Assembly: GCA_009379825.1 (NCBI GenBank)
Contig: WHTA01000017.1
Span: 1 to 64,000 of the forward strand
Length of the DNA: 64,000 nt
Direction of reading: 5' to 3'
Origin: Streptosporangiales bacterium
Lineage (GTDB): Bacteria; Actinomycetota; Actinomycetes; Streptosporangiales; WHST01
The number at the start of each line of letters is the position of its first letter. The stretch's first letter is position 1. Below, piece after piece: positions 1 through 8,599 of the stretch. The translations under genes and the position numbers were made by a program. The notes under the pieces were generated by a model. That model was given only the letters and a program-made list of their open reading frames with translations. It made no database searches and was not told the origin of the DNA.

Positions 1-175
1 CACCCAACTCCGCAGCCAGCCACTCCTCCGTCACCGCAGCACCAGGCGCGATCCGCACCCGCACGATCGCCTCCCGCAACGAGCCATACGCCAGATCACG
101 CAACGACCGCCGCTCCCCCTGCAATGACAGCCCGGCCAACGTTCCCTCCGACGAGTCGATCGACCGGTCAAGCAT
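1..175 (-). CDS. GntR-family regulator, N-terminal part (cut by window edge)
   Basis: Reading leftward from ATG 175, the 58 visible codons give a short linker and then a typical GntR winged-helix start (LRDLAYGSLREAIVRVRIAPG followed shortly by EEWLAAELG). GntR-FCD regulators repress catabolic or transport genes and release DNA on binding an acidic metabolite. The gene runs off the left edge, so the ligand domain and subfamily cannot be seen. It is divergent from the small monooxygenase gene at 232, with a 56-bp gap that must hold both promoters. The family call is firm from the helix-turn-helix pattern; the target is unknown. Confidence 0.75.
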   Translation of the reverse strand, partial: MLDRSIDSSEGTLAGLSLQGERRSLRDLAYGSLREAIVRVRIAPGAAVTEEWLAAELG

Positions 176-231
176 AGGTCGAAGGCGGGTAGCATGCCTG
201 CGGCGCGTCACCCGAGAGCCGAGGAGCACCG

Positions 232-558
232 ATGATCTTCATCACCGCGAAGTTCCGCGTGAAGCCGGAGTACGCGGACCAGTGGCCGGACATCGCCGCC
301 GAGTTCACCGCGGCAACCCGCGCCGAGCCTGGCTGCCTCTGGTTCGACTGGTCGCGCAGCGTCGAGGACCCGAACGAGTACGTTCTCGTCGAGGCGTTCC
401 GCGACGAGGAGGCCGGCGGTGCGCACGTGAACTCCGAGCACTTCAAGACGGCACAGCGGACACTGCCACCACACCTCGCGCAGACGCCGCGGATCGTGAA
501 CATGAACCTGGACCAGGATGACTGGTCCGAACTCGGCGAGATGGCCGTCGAGAGCTGA
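232..558 (+). CDS. Antibiotic-biosynthesis-monooxygenase (ABM) domain protein, YgiN-like
   Basis: This 108-residue protein has the layout of cofactor-less ABM/quinol monooxygenases: an N-terminal strand (IFITAKFRVKPEYAD), the conserved AEPGCLWFDW segment near residues 32-41, and a central EYVLVEAFRDEEAGGAHVNSEHF motif (about residues 50-71) with the His that family members use. It is one ABM domain of normal length. A GAGGAG ribosome site 5-6 bases before ATG 232 fixes the start. Members oxidise quinols or dampen reactive electrophiles, but many have no known substrate. It converges on the SDR gene ending at 574. The family is confident and the substrate unknown. Confidence 0.8.
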   Translation: MIFITAKFRVKPEYADQWPDIAAEFTAATRAEPGCLWFDWSRSVEDPNEYVLVEAFRDEEAGGAHVNSEHFKTAQRTLPPHLAQTPRIVNMNLDQDDWSELGEMAVES

Positions 559-573
559 CGACCACCGGACGGG

Positions 574-1434
574 TCACCGCACCGGCCGCTGCCGTTCCAC
601 GCCGAACGACTGCAGAGCCAGCAGGCCGGCGAACGCCGCCGCGATCGACGCGTGGGTCCAGGTGTCCGCCGTCACGCCGTCGAAGTCGGGCAGTGACGGT
701 TGCGGCAGCAGCGCGAGCCGACTGCCGCCGAACCGCACGAACTGGCCGGTGACATCGGCGGCCGCGTCGCTGAGTAGGTACGTCACCAGCGGTGCGATGC
801 GCTCTGGCGCCCGCTCGTCCAGCCCGTCGAGCAGTGCCCGCCCGGCGCCGGACGGCACGACCCGCCGGCCGAAGGCGCCCTGCGTCATCCGGGTGAGCGC
901 CACCGGCGCGATCGCGTTGACCCGCACGCCGCGATCGGCGAGGTCGAGCGCCGCGGCGTACGTCAGCGACGCGAGCGCGCCCTTCGTCGCCGCGTAGGTC
1001 ATGATCCTGCGCGAGCCCAGCGCCCCCGCCGACGACGCGATCACGATCGAGCCACGGCCCGCGGCCGCCAGCACCCGCGCGGCCTTGGCGACACAGTAGA
1101 TCCCACCGAGCACGTTGACGCCGACGTCCGCGCGCACCTGCTCGACGTCCTCGTCCCACGGCGCCGCCTCGTGGTAGCGGCCGGCGTTGACCACCAGGCC
1201 GTCGAGCCGGCCGTACGCCGACGCCGCGAGCGCGACCAGCGACCGCACGGCCGCCGGGTCGGCGACCGAGTGGTCCGACGCCACCGCCGCACCGCCGGCA
1301 CGGTCGATCTCCGCCACCACGCCGGCCGCCTCGGCGCCGTCGACGTCGTTCACCACCACGGCGGCACCCGCGCGTGCGGCGTCGAGCGCGTAGGCGCGCC
1401 CCAGCCCGCGGCCCGCCCATGTGACCACGACCAC
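574..1434 (-). CDS. SDR-family NAD(P)-dependent oxidoreductase with damaged N-terminus
   Basis: A classical short-chain dehydrogenase. NAG lies at residues 83-85, the catalytic Ser near 134-135 and YAATK at 147-151. The cofactor motif reads T-W-A-G-R-G-L-G where TGAGRGLG is expected, a Gly to Trp change. No good start exists in this frame: the readable frame begins at GTG 1434 right at the first strand. An ATG at 1460 lies one base out of frame (MGVPEL), and adding a G in CTG-CCGG near 1447 would give MGVPELAGRVVVVT, a typical SDR start; 1460 to 574 is 887 bp, one short of a multiple of three. So a one-base deletion is likely. Divergent from the aldo/keto reductase, with a putative TetR site between them. 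Confidence 0.7.
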   Translation of the reverse strand: MVVVTWAGRGLGRAYALDAARAGAAVVVNDVDGAEAAGVVAEIDRAGGAAVASDHSVADPAAVRSLVALAASAYGRLDGLVVNAGRYHEAAPWDEDVEQVRADVGVNVLGGIYCVAKAARVLAAAGRGSIVIASSAGALGSRRIMTYAATKGALASLTYAAALDLADRGVRVNAIAPVALTRMTQGAFGRRVVPSGAGRALLDGLDERAPERIAPLVTYLLSDAAADVTGQFVRFGGSRLALLPQPSLPDFDGVTADTWTHASIAAAFAGLLALQSFGVERQRPVR

Positions 1435-1469
1435 GCGGCCGGCAGCTCCGGCACGCCCATCCCGCCTTC

Positions 1470-1487
1470 GTCAACACGAACGTCGAC
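1470..1487 (+). promoter_or_regulatory. Putative TetR-type operator, copy 5 (weakest)
   Basis: GTCAACACGAACGTCGAC has the same 18-bp architecture as four better copies at 6418, 10594, 21309 and 30725 (GTCAAC, six bases, GTAGAC), with one mismatch in the right half. It sits in the divergent region between the SDR (leftward) and the aldo/keto reductase, 8 bp before that gene's -10 box. Assignment is by similarity only. Confidence 0.45.
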
Positions 1488-1494
1488 AATGCTC

Positions 1495-1500
1495 TAGGCT
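1495..1500 (+). promoter_or_regulatory. -10 box of a likely leaderless transcript
   Basis: TAGGCT ends 7 bases before GTG 1508 and no Shine-Dalgarno sequence is visible. In actinobacteria this spacing is typical of a leaderless mRNA that starts at the initiation codon. Confidence 0.45.
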
Positions 1501-1507
1501 AACCGGT

Positions 1508-2437
1508 GTGATGCACATCGACCAGCTGGTCTTCGGCTGCGGCCCGCTCGGCAGCTACGCCGCCGACGGCGGCCACGACACCGGCCGCGATGCGCTCCGC
1601 ACGGCGCTCACCCGCGGTATCACCAGGTTCGACGCCGCACCGAGCTACGGCGAGGGCCGCGCGGAGACGCTGCTGGGCTCGGCGCTCACCGCGGTCGCGC
1701 CCGACGCCGTGGCGGTGACCACCAAGGTCGGCTGGCTGGCGATGGCCAACGTCAACCCGTACGCCCGGCCGCACGGCGCGGACGGGGCCCGCGGCGGCGG
1801 CCGGTTCGACTTCACCGCGGCCGGCGTACGCGCCACCCTCACCGCGAGTCTCGGCCGGTTGCGCCGCGATTCCGTCGACGTGGTGTTCCTGCACGACCCG
1901 GAGTGTGCGCCCGATCTCGTGTCCAGCGAGGCGCTGCCTGAGCTGCGCCGCCAGCGCGACGCTGGCCGGCTGGACGCACTCGGTGTCGCCACGACCGACC
2001 CGGATGCGGCGCTGCGACTGGTCGAGCGCGGCGAGGTCGTGCACGTGATGATCGCGGCAGCGTGGACCCTCACCCGCAGGCACGGCCGCGAGCTGCTCGA
2101 CCGCTGCGCCGAACGCGACGTCGCCGTGCTCGCCGCCGGGCCGTTCGCCTCCGGCCTGCTCGCCACCGCGAGACCCGACCCGGCCGCGCCCTGGGCGTAC
2201 CGACAGGCACCGCAGGACGTGGTGGCGCTGGCCGGCCGGCTGGCCGACAGCTGCGAGCGCCACGGGGTGTCGCTGCCGCAGGCGGCACTGCAGTTCCCGC
2301 TGCGCCACCCGGCGGTCACCGGCGTGGTGGTGGGCATGCGGACGGCGGCCGAGGTCGACGCCGATCTCGACCTGCTCGCACCCGTCCCCGAACAGCTGTG
2401 GGCGGAGCTGGACGCGCACGTCGGCGGTCAGCTGTAG
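1508..2437 (+). CDS. Aldo/keto reductase
   Basis: About 309 residues forming a TIM-barrel aldo/keto reductase of the sugar/aldose dehydrogenase type. Catalytic features are in order: FDAAPSYGEGRAE (Asp and Tyr), VTTKVGW (Lys), and VVFLHDPE (His). The C-terminal ALQFPLRHPAVTGVVVGMRT segment binds the NADP phosphate in this family. GTG 1508 (or ATG 1511) is chosen because the upstream frame has no ribosome site and because a TAGGCT -10 box lies 7 bases upstream, suggesting a leaderless message. It probably interconverts an aldehyde or ketone and alcohol. Its end overlaps the convergent flavoenzyme gene by 10 bp. Confidence 0.85.
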   Translation: MMHIDQLVFGCGPLGSYAADGGHDTGRDALRTALTRGITRFDAAPSYGEGRAETLLGSALTAVAPDAVAVTTKVGWLAMANVNPYARPHGADGARGGGRFDFTAAGVRATLTASLGRLRRDSVDVVFLHDPECAPDLVSSEALPELRRQRDAGRLDALGVATTDPDAALRLVERGEVVHVMIAAAWTLTRRHGRELLDRCAERDVAVLAAGPFASGLLATARPDPAAPWAYRQAPQDVVALAGRLADSCERHGVSLPQAALQFPLRHPAVTGVVVGMRTAAEVDADLDLLAPVPEQLWAELDAHVGGQL

Positions 2438-3312
2438 TCCGCGACGATCTGCTCGAAGACGCCTTCGGCCACCTGGCCGTCCGGCCAGACGTCCGCCGGC
2501 GGGTAGTAGAAGACGAAGTCGTCGATGCCGAGCTGCCGGTAGCGCTCGACCGTGCGACGGACGGCGTCGGCGGACAGCCAGACGGCTTCCTCCGTCGTCG
2601 CGGCACTGCCGAGCAGCAGTGCGCAGCGCAGCGTCGCCGGGTCGCGCCCGACCGCCGTGCACGCCGCGCGCAGCTGCCGCACCCGCGTGCGCGTGACCGC
2701 GAGGTGGTCGTCGGCGGTCATGCCGAACCCGCCGTAGCTCACCCAGCGGTCGCCGTACTCCGCCGCCACCCGCAGCGCCTTCTGCCCGTGCGCCGCGACG
2801 GTGAGCGGCACCCTTCGCGACGACGGCTGCATCGCAGGCACGGGTACGCCGTCGCGCTCGACCGGGTCGCCGGCGAGCAGCGCCGCCACGGTCTCCACGC
2901 ACGTACGGAACCGTGCCGACCGCACGGCAGCCGGCCACGGCTGCTCGCCGGCCGCGGCATGGTCGGTCGCCGCGTAGCCGGCGCCGACGCCGAGCTCCAG
3001 CCGGTCACCGGCGATGTGCGCGACGGAGAGCGCCTGCCTGGCTAGCACCGCAGGCGGACGCAGCACGGGGTTCGCGACCAGGGTGCCGAGCCGGACGTGT
3101 TCGGTCGTCGCCGCCCACCCGGCCAGCGCACTCCACGCGTCCAGCCACGGCGCGCTCGGCCGCGCCGGGTGTGACAGGTGGTCGTCCACCCAGACCGTAC
3201 GCACGCCGAGCTGCTCGAGATACCTGACCCGCGCGAGCAACGTCGTCCAGTCGTGATCCGGGATGACCAGGGCATGCAATGCGACCTGGCCCGCCGCGCC
3301 GGACGCGGTCAC
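2428..3312 (-). CDS. LLM-class flavin-dependent oxidoreductase (294 aa)
   Basis: A luciferase-like (beta/alpha)8 barrel flavoenzyme. It carries the ARVRYLEQLGVRTVWVDDH start, AATTEHVRLGTLV, and RLELGVGAGY, which together form the flavin-binding face. It is shorter than the two other LLM enzymes here and nearer to F420/FMN reductase-like members; the cofactor cannot be settled by eye. GTG 3312 is preferred because it overlaps the stop of the upstream SDR as GTGA, so the two genes are translationally coupled. Likely a monooxygenase or reductase in the island's catabolic route. Confidence 0.8.
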   Translation of the reverse strand: MTASGAAGQVALHALVIPDHDWTTLLARVRYLEQLGVRTVWVDDHLSHPARPSAPWLDAWSALAGWAATTEHVRLGTLVANPVLRPPAVLARQALSVAHIAGDRLELGVGAGYAATDHAAAGEQPWPAAVRSARFRTCVETVAALLAGDPVERDGVPVPAMQPSSRRVPLTVAAHGQKALRVAAEYGDRWVSYGGFGMTADDHLAVTRTRVRQLRAACTAVGRDPATLRCALLLGSAATTEEAVWLSADAVRRTVERYRQLGIDDFVFYYPPADVWPDGQVAEGVFEQIVADYS

Positions 3313-4055
3313 AGCCCGGCCACCTGCGCGGTGAGGCCACCGTCGACGGCGAGCACCGTTCCTGTGACGAACGACGCCGAGTCGGTGAGTAGCCAGCACA
3401 CCGCTGCCGCGATCTCTTCGGTACGCGCACGACGGCCGACCGGATGCGCATCGGCGAAGCGGGCCTGGTCGATGTCGCGGACGAAGCCGGTGTCGACGAG
3501 CCCGGGTGCGACCGCGTTGACCCTGACGTCGTCCGCAGCGTGGTCGAGCGCCGCGGACTTGGTGAGCCCGACCACGGCGTGCTTGCTCGCCGCATAGGCC
3601 GCGGAACCGGCGACGCCGCCGGCGACCGCCGCCGACACCGCGTTGACGATCGAGCCACCACCGGTCTCGCGCATCGACTGCACCTCGGCCTGCAGGCAAC
3701 CGAGCACACCGCCGAGGTTCACCTGCATGACCCGCCAGAACGTCGCCGCCGGGTAGTCGGCCGTCGGCGCGATGACACCAGGCACGGCCGCGTTGTTGTA
3801 CGCGTAGTCCAGCCGCCCGAACTCCCGCTGGGCCACCGCGACGCACCTGGCCGCCTCGTCGGTACGCGACACGTCGCCGGTGGCCGCCAGCGCCGTGCCG
3901 CCTGCGGCCTCGACTGCGGCGACCGTCGCCGCGGCCGCCTGCGGGTCCCTGTCGTTCACCACGACCGCGGCGCCCCCGTCCGCCAGGCGCAAGGCGACGG
4001 CCGCACCGATCCCCCGCCCGGCGCCGGAGACGAAACCGACCCGGTCGGGCATCAC
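3309..4055 (-). CDS. SDR-family oxidoreductase (248 aa)
   Basis: An intact classical SDR. The cofactor motif is SGAGRGIG near residues 10-17, then NNAAVPG, a catalytic Ser in VNAVSAAVAG, YAASK, and a C-terminal TGTVLAVDGG. The length is normal for 3-oxoacyl/alcohol dehydrogenases of this class. It is coupled on both sides: ATGA with the CoA-ligase pseudogene upstream and GTGA with the LLM gene downstream, so ligase, SDR and flavoenzyme formed one leftward operon. It probably oxidises a hydroxyl on the island's unknown substrate. Confidence 0.88.
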   Translation of the reverse strand: MMPDRVGFVSGAGRGIGAAVALRLADGGAAVVVNDRDPQAAAATVAAVEAAGGTALAATGDVSRTDEAARCVAVAQREFGRLDYAYNNAAVPGVIAPTADYPAATFWRVMQVNLGGVLGCLQAEVQSMRETGGGSIVNAVSAAVAGGVAGSAAYAASKHAVVGLTKSAALDHAADDVRVNAVAPGLVDTGFVRDIDQARFADAHPVGRRARTEEIAAAVCWLLTDSASFVTGTVLAVDGGLTAQVAGL

Positions 4056-5258
4056 TGCTTCCGCAGCGCGCGCTTGAGCACCTTGCCGCTTGCGTTGCGC
4101 GGGAAGTCGGTGTCGACCTGGAAGATCGCAGGCACCTTGTACCCGGCCAGTCGCTGCCGCGCGTACGCCCGCACGTCGTCCTCGTCGAACGCCGCGCCCT
4201 CGGCGACGACGACGTGGGCGCGCACGACCTCGCCCCAGCGCTCGTCCGGCACGCCGACCACGGCCACCTCGTGGATCGCCGGGTGCGACGAGAGCACGTC
4301 CTCGATCTCGATCGGGTAGATATTCTCGCCGCCGCGGATGATCATGTCGTTCTTGCGGCCGCTGAGATACAGGAACCCGTCCGCATCACGGTACGCCAGG
4401 TCGCCGCCGCGGAACCAGCCGTCCACGAGCACCTTCGCCGTCTCCTCCGGCTGGTCCAGGTAGCCGCTCATGCAGGCGTCGGAACGCGTCACGATCTCGC
4501 CGACCGTGCCGTCGGGCACGTCGTTGAGGTCGTCGTCGCACAGCCGCAACGCGACACCCATGCCCGCCTTGCCGATCGAGCCGAGCAGGTGTTCCTCGCC
4601 GGCGAGCGCGCGCCTGTGGTCCTCGGGTGTCAGCACGGTCTGCAGGCCGGCCTCGGTGCCGGCACCGAACATGTTCATGAAGTCGCAGTCGAAGACGTCC
4701 AGTGCGCGGCGCAGCAACGCCGGTGACATCGGCGCGGCACCGTAGCCGATCGACTCGAGCGTGCGCACCTGCTTGTCCTGCAGCGCCGGTGTCGATCTCG
4801 ATGTCCGGGTGTTCGTCGAGGAGCTGCTAGTAGCTCTTGTCGCCCGTGTCCGAGTCGTAGCTGACGTGCAGCTTGATGCCTGGCACGTCCACCGCACGCA
4901 CCATGCCGGTGTAGCGGTCGGAGAAGAACAACGCCTTCGGCTCGGCCGCGGCCAGCATGGTCTGCAGCTCGGGCTGGGCGAGCCGGAAGTTCAGCGCCAC
5001 GCAGACGGCACCGAGCTTCATCGTGGCGAGCAACGTCTCGACGTACGCCACCGAGTCGGTGGCGAAGAGCGCCACCCGGTCGCCACGGCCGACGCCGACC
5101 TGCTGCATGGCGTTGGCTACGGAGTTCACCCGGCTGTTGACTCGCGCGAACGTGTAGCTCTCGCGCTCGGTCACGAAGCAGATGCGGTCAGGTCGGGCTG
5201 CCGCGTTGATCCGGATCCAGTCCGCTATCCGCGTGTTCTGGTGTCCTGACATGCGCAT
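4052..5258 (-). pseudogene. AMP-forming acyl-CoA ligase, broken by a stop and an internal deletion
   Basis: The first about 140 codons (MRMSGHQNTRIADWIRIN onward) match the N-terminus of FadD-like ligases and end at TAG near 4830 (GDKSY-stop); the same frame continues as QLLDEHPDIEID. The C-terminal half resumes in another frame at about 4795 with RTLESIGYGAAPMS and runs through GYLDQPEET, GWFRGGDLAYRD, GRKNDMIIRGGENIYPIEIE and the NASGKVLKR lysine motif. The roughly 130 residues between, including the SGTTGxPKG ATP loop, are missing. Two lesions make this a true pseudogene. AGGAG-type ribosome site precedes ATG 5258. It would have activated a carboxylate to its CoA thioester. Confidence 0.85.
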
Positions 5259-5283
5259 TGGCTCCTCCATTGGGCGACCACTG

Positions 5284-6366
5284 CTAGAGCTTGGGCAGGA
5301 CTTCCGTACCGATCAGCTCGATCGAGCGCATGACGTTCTCATGCGGGATGTTGTAGGACTGCACGAGAAGTAGCAAGAGGTCGACGCCGACCGCTTCGTA
5401 CCGGTGACACATAGCGAGGAAATGGTCGGGGTCACCACAGAGCACCGTCTCGTTGTTGATCAGGTAGTCGAAGGTGAGCTCGTCGAGATCCATGCCGCCG
5501 AGCAACTTCTTGGCGTACTCGTAGCTGCCGAGGTTGGTACCTTCCTGCCACGCACCGAGGCCGGCGATCTGCTGCAACGACGTCTGGATGTACCACGGGA
5601 ACGCCTCGCGCGCCTCGTCGCGCGCCTGCGGCGTCGTCTCCGCGCAGTGTGCCTGTACGAACGTGGCGATGCGCTCGTTGCGGAACTTGCCGACCGTGCT
5701 TCCCTGGCTCAGGCCGTCGCGGTACCTGCCGATCCGCTTGACCAGCCCCTCGGGCGGGATCGCTACGGAGAACGACAGCAGGCCGATACCCTTGGCGCCG
5801 ATCAGCTCGTGCGAGTCGGAGCTCGAGCTCGCGGCCCACAGCGGCGGATGCGGCTGTTGCATCGGCTTCGGCACGACCCCGCGCGGGGGCAGCTTGAAGT
5901 ACTCGCCGTCCCAGTTGAACTCCTCCTCCGTCCAGCAACCGACGACGACGTCGAGCGCTTCCTCCCACATCGGCCGGGTGTCCGTCGGCTTGATGCCGAA
6001 GCCCTCGATCTCCGTACGGGTGCCCGACCGTCCGGTACCGAACTCCAGCCGCCCCTTCGACAGCACGTCGACCGTCGCGGCGGCCTCGGCCGCGCGCACC
6101 GGGTGGTTGTAGGGGAACGGCAGCAGCCGCACGCCGTGGCCGATCCTGATGTTCTCCGTTCGCGCCGCGATGGCCCCGTAGAACACTCCGGGCGCGGACG
6201 AGAACGAGTACTCGTCCAGGAAGTGGTGCTCGACCGTCCACACGCTGTCGAAGCCCAGTTGGTCGGCCAGCTCGATCTGCTGCAGGGTGTTCTCGAAGGC
6301 GTTGTACGCACTGTCGACCGTCCATGGCCGCGGGACCGGAAGTTCGTACATCAAGGCGAGCTTCAT
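5284..6366 (-). CDS. LLM-class flavin-dependent monooxygenase (360 aa)
   Basis: A bacterial-luciferase-like protein of typical length. It has LADQLGFDSVWTVEHHF near residues 34-50, ENIRIGHGVRLLPF, RLEFGTGRSG, and the PPLWAASSS strand. The HHF motif and length match FMN-using two-component monooxygenases that take reduced flavin from a separate reductase, such as the one at 20726. ATG 6366 follows a GGAGGT ribosome site. It is first in the leftward operon that continues into the ligase pseudogene and SDR. A copy of the island's 18-bp operator lies 52 bp upstream. Confidence 0.85.
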   Translation of the reverse strand: MKLALMYELPVPRPWTVDSAYNAFENTLQQIELADQLGFDSVWTVEHHFLDEYSFSSAPGVFYGAIAARTENIRIGHGVRLLPFPYNHPVRAAEAAATVDVLSKGRLEFGTGRSGTRTEIEGFGIKPTDTRPMWEEALDVVVGCWTEEEFNWDGEYFKLPPRGVVPKPMQQPHPPLWAASSSSDSHELIGAKGIGLLSFSVAIPPEGLVKRIGRYRDGLSQGSTVGKFRNERIATFVQAHCAETTPQARDEAREAFPWYIQTSLQQIAGLGAWQEGTNLGSYEYAKKLLGGMDLDELTFDYLINNETVLCGDPDHFLAMCHRYEAVGVDLLLLLVQSYNIPHENVMRSIELIGTEVLPKL

Positions 6367-6417
6367 GCGGTGCTACCTCCGTCGATACCCGTCCGTGCCT
6401 GCAGTGGATTTATCATC

Positions 6418-6435
6418 GTCAGCGTTGACGTAGAC
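6418..6435 (+). promoter_or_regulatory. Putative TetR-type operator, copy 1
   Basis: GTCAGCGTTGACGTAGAC is an imperfect palindrome (GTCA...TAGAC arms) lying between the divergent LLM monooxygenase and E1-alpha genes. It matches three other strong copies at 10594, 21309 and 30725. A single regulator acting here could control both directions. Confidence 0.65.
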
Positions 6436-6502
6436 AGTAACCGCGCCAAGCTCGTCGTCAACGGCTATGCTGACGCAACGCGACAGCGACGGATGGGACG
6501 GC

Positions 6503-7555
6503 ATGACCACACCCGAGACCCACCACGAGCCCGAGGCGGAGACCGTGCTGCCTCCGGAGTTCAGCGACGCGGACGGCCGCGACCTCGCCCTCGAGATGCT
6601 GCGCAGGATGTACGCCGTACGGCTGTTCGAGGAGGCGACCATCGCGCTCTTCCACGCCGGCGACCTGCCCGCCATGGTGCACCTGTCGATCGGCCAGGAG
6701 GCCGCCGCCGTCGGCGCCTGCATGGCCACCACCAGCGACGACTACATGACCGGCAACCACCGCTCGCACGGCCACCCGATCGCGAAGGGCGCACGCCTGG
6801 ACCGGCTGATGGCCGAGCTGCTCGGCAAGGCGACCGGCGTGTGCGGCGGCAAGGGCGGCAGCATGCACCTGGCCGACTTCTCCGTCGGCAGCCTCGGCGA
6901 GTCTGGCATCGTCGGCTCGGCCATCCCCGTGGCCACCGGCGCCGGCTTCGCCGCGCAGGTGCGCGGGTCCGACCAGGTCGCGCTCTGCTTCTTCGGCGAC
7001 GGTGCCGCCAACGAGGGCGTGTTCCACGAGTCGGCCAACCTCGCCGGCACCTGGAAGCTGCCTGTCGTCTACTTCTGCGAGAACAACGGGCTCGCCGTGA
7101 GCGCCAAGATCTCCGACACCGCCGCCGTGCCCGACATCGCGATCCGGGCCGCGGGCTACGCCATGCCGGGCGTCGTCGTGGACGGGCAGGATGTGCTGGG
7201 CTGCTACCGCGCCACCTCGGCCGCGGCGGCTCGGGCAAGGAGAGGCGACGGGCCGTCGTTGATCGAGGCGAAGACCTACCGCTTCCACGAGCACGCCTAC
7301 GGGCTCGCAGTGCCCGTCCCGTATCGCGACCAGACGGTGGTGGACAGCTGGTTCGACACCGTCGACCCGATCACCTCGTTCGCAGGGCGGCTGCTCGCCT
7401 GGCGGCTGGCCGACGAGGCGGACATCAACGCCGTACGCGCTGGGGTGGAGCAGGTCGTCGAGCAGGCCGTGCAGTTCGCCAAGGACTCGCCCTACCCGGA
7501 ACCCGAGGCGGCCTACACCGACCTCTACGCCGCACCGGAGGAGGTCGACGCATGA
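6503..7555 (+). CDS. Thiamine-diphosphate 2-oxoacid/acetoin dehydrogenase E1, alpha subunit
   Basis: About 350 residues of the E1-alpha family. It shows HLSIGQEAAAVG, the GNHRSHGHPIAKG substrate loop, GKGGSMH, and the thiamine-diphosphate motif GDGAANEG with CENN about 28 residues later. With the beta subunit it decarboxylates a 2-oxoacid or acetoin-like substrate and passes the acyl unit to a lipoyl protein. ATG 6503 (MTTPETHH) is preferred over the upstream frame. The stop overlaps the beta-subunit ATG as ATGA. The closest general type is acetoin or branched-chain E1; which one cannot be told here. Confidence 0.88.
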   Translation: MTTPETHHEPEAETVLPPEFSDADGRDLALEMLRRMYAVRLFEEATIALFHAGDLPAMVHLSIGQEAAAVGACMATTSDDYMTGNHRSHGHPIAKGARLDRLMAELLGKATGVCGGKGGSMHLADFSVGSLGESGIVGSAIPVATGAGFAAQVRGSDQVALCFFGDGAANEGVFHESANLAGTWKLPVVYFCENNGLAVSAKISDTAAVPDIAIRAAGYAMPGVVVDGQDVLGCYRATSAAAARARRGDGPSLIEAKTYRFHEHAYGLAVPVPYRDQTVVDSWFDTVDPITSFAGRLLAWRLADEADINAVRAGVEQVVEQAVQFAKDSPYPEPEAAYTDLYAAPEEVDA

Positions 7556-8568
7556 CGGCCACCAAGCCACGCCAGTCCGCCACGCGCGCCGCACAGCTCG
7601 GCTTCCTGCAGGCGATCAACCAGGCGCAGACCGAGGAGATGGAGCGCGACGAGCGCGTCGTGCTGATGGGCCAGGACCTGCGCGCCAACGTCTTCGGAGC
7701 CGCCGACGGCGTGCTGGCGAAGTTCGGTGCTGCGCGGGTTCGCGACCTGCCGCTGTCCGAGGCCGGCTCGATCGGCCTGGCCGCAGGCGCGGCGATGGCC
7801 GGCCTGCGTCCGGTCGTCGACCTCACCGTGGCGAGCTTCGTGTTCGTCGCCATGGACCAGTTCGTCTCGCAGCTGGCGAAGGTCCGCTACATGTTCGGCG
7901 GCCAGGCGCGGGTGCCTGTCGTCGTACGGGCCGCGCTGTACTACCAAGGCGGCACCGCAGGACACCATGCCGACCGGCCGTACCCGATGTTCATGAACGT
8001 GCCGGGGCTCAAGGTCGTGGTGCCGTCGAACGCCGCCGACCTGAAGGGTCTGCTCGAGAGCGCCATCCGCGACGACAACGCCGTGCTGTGCTTCGAGGAC
8101 GCGAACCTGTGGGGACGCAAGGGACGCAGCCCCAAGCCCGCGGACGACGTCGAGCACCTGGTGCCGCTCGGCGTCGCCGCCACGCCTCGGACAGGCACCG
8201 ACGTCACGGTCGGCGGCATCGGGCAGGGTGTGTACCTCGCCATACAGGCGGCCGCGGAGCTGGAGAAGGACGGCGTCAGCTGCGAGGTGATCGACCCGCG
8301 GACCCTCGTGCCGATGGACTGGCCGACGATCGAGGAGTCCGTGCGCCGTACGGGCCGCTGCGTCGCCGTCGATCCCGCCAACCGCACCTGCAGCGCCGCC
8401 AGCGAGATCAGCGCCCACGTCGTCGAGACGTGTTTCGACGCGCTGCGCGGACCCGTCGTACGAGTGACGACCGACGACGTGCACGTGCCGTTCAGCCCAG
8501 CGCTGGAGAAGCAGATCTACCCGAGCAAGGACAAGGTGACCGCGGCCGTCCGCCGCACCCTCGCCTGA
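7552..8568 (+). CDS. Thiamine-diphosphate 2-oxoacid/acetoin dehydrogenase E1, beta subunit
   Basis: A 338-residue transketolase-like beta subunit. Features are MGQDLRANVFGAADG, LSEAGSIGLAAGAAMAGLRPVVDL, the GGTAGHHADRPYPMFMNVPGLKVVVPS region, and the C-terminal EVIDPRTLVPMDW domain. The SEAG glutamate contacts the cofactor in this family. It pairs with the alpha subunit through a 4-base ATGA overlap, as expected for an alpha2-beta2 E1. The next gene is a lone lipoyl domain with a stop codon in it, so the complex may be unable to complete its reaction unless another E2 serves. Confidence 0.9.
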   Translation: MTATKPRQSATRAAQLGFLQAINQAQTEEMERDERVVLMGQDLRANVFGAADGVLAKFGAARVRDLPLSEAGSIGLAAGAAMAGLRPVVDLTVASFVFVAMDQFVSQLAKVRYMFGGQARVPVVVRAALYYQGGTAGHHADRPYPMFMNVPGLKVVVPSNAADLKGLLESAIRDDNAVLCFEDANLWGRKGRSPKPADDVEHLVPLGVAATPRTGTDVTVGGIGQGVYLAIQAAAELEKDGVSCEVIDPRTLVPMDWPTIEESVRRTGRCVAVDPANRTCSAASEISAHVVETCFDALRGPVVRVTTDDVHVPFSPALEKQIYPSKDKVTAAVRRTLA

Positions 8569-8599
8569 CCACTTCCCCACCTCGCGAAGGGACCACTAC

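Noticed and set aside
5404-8568. A 1054-codon open frame on the plus strand
   Set aside because: It is the antisense of the LLM gene joined to an off-frame reading of E1 alpha before entering the true E1 beta frame. Only 7552-8568 looks like protein; the rest is Arg/Gly-rich shadow text.
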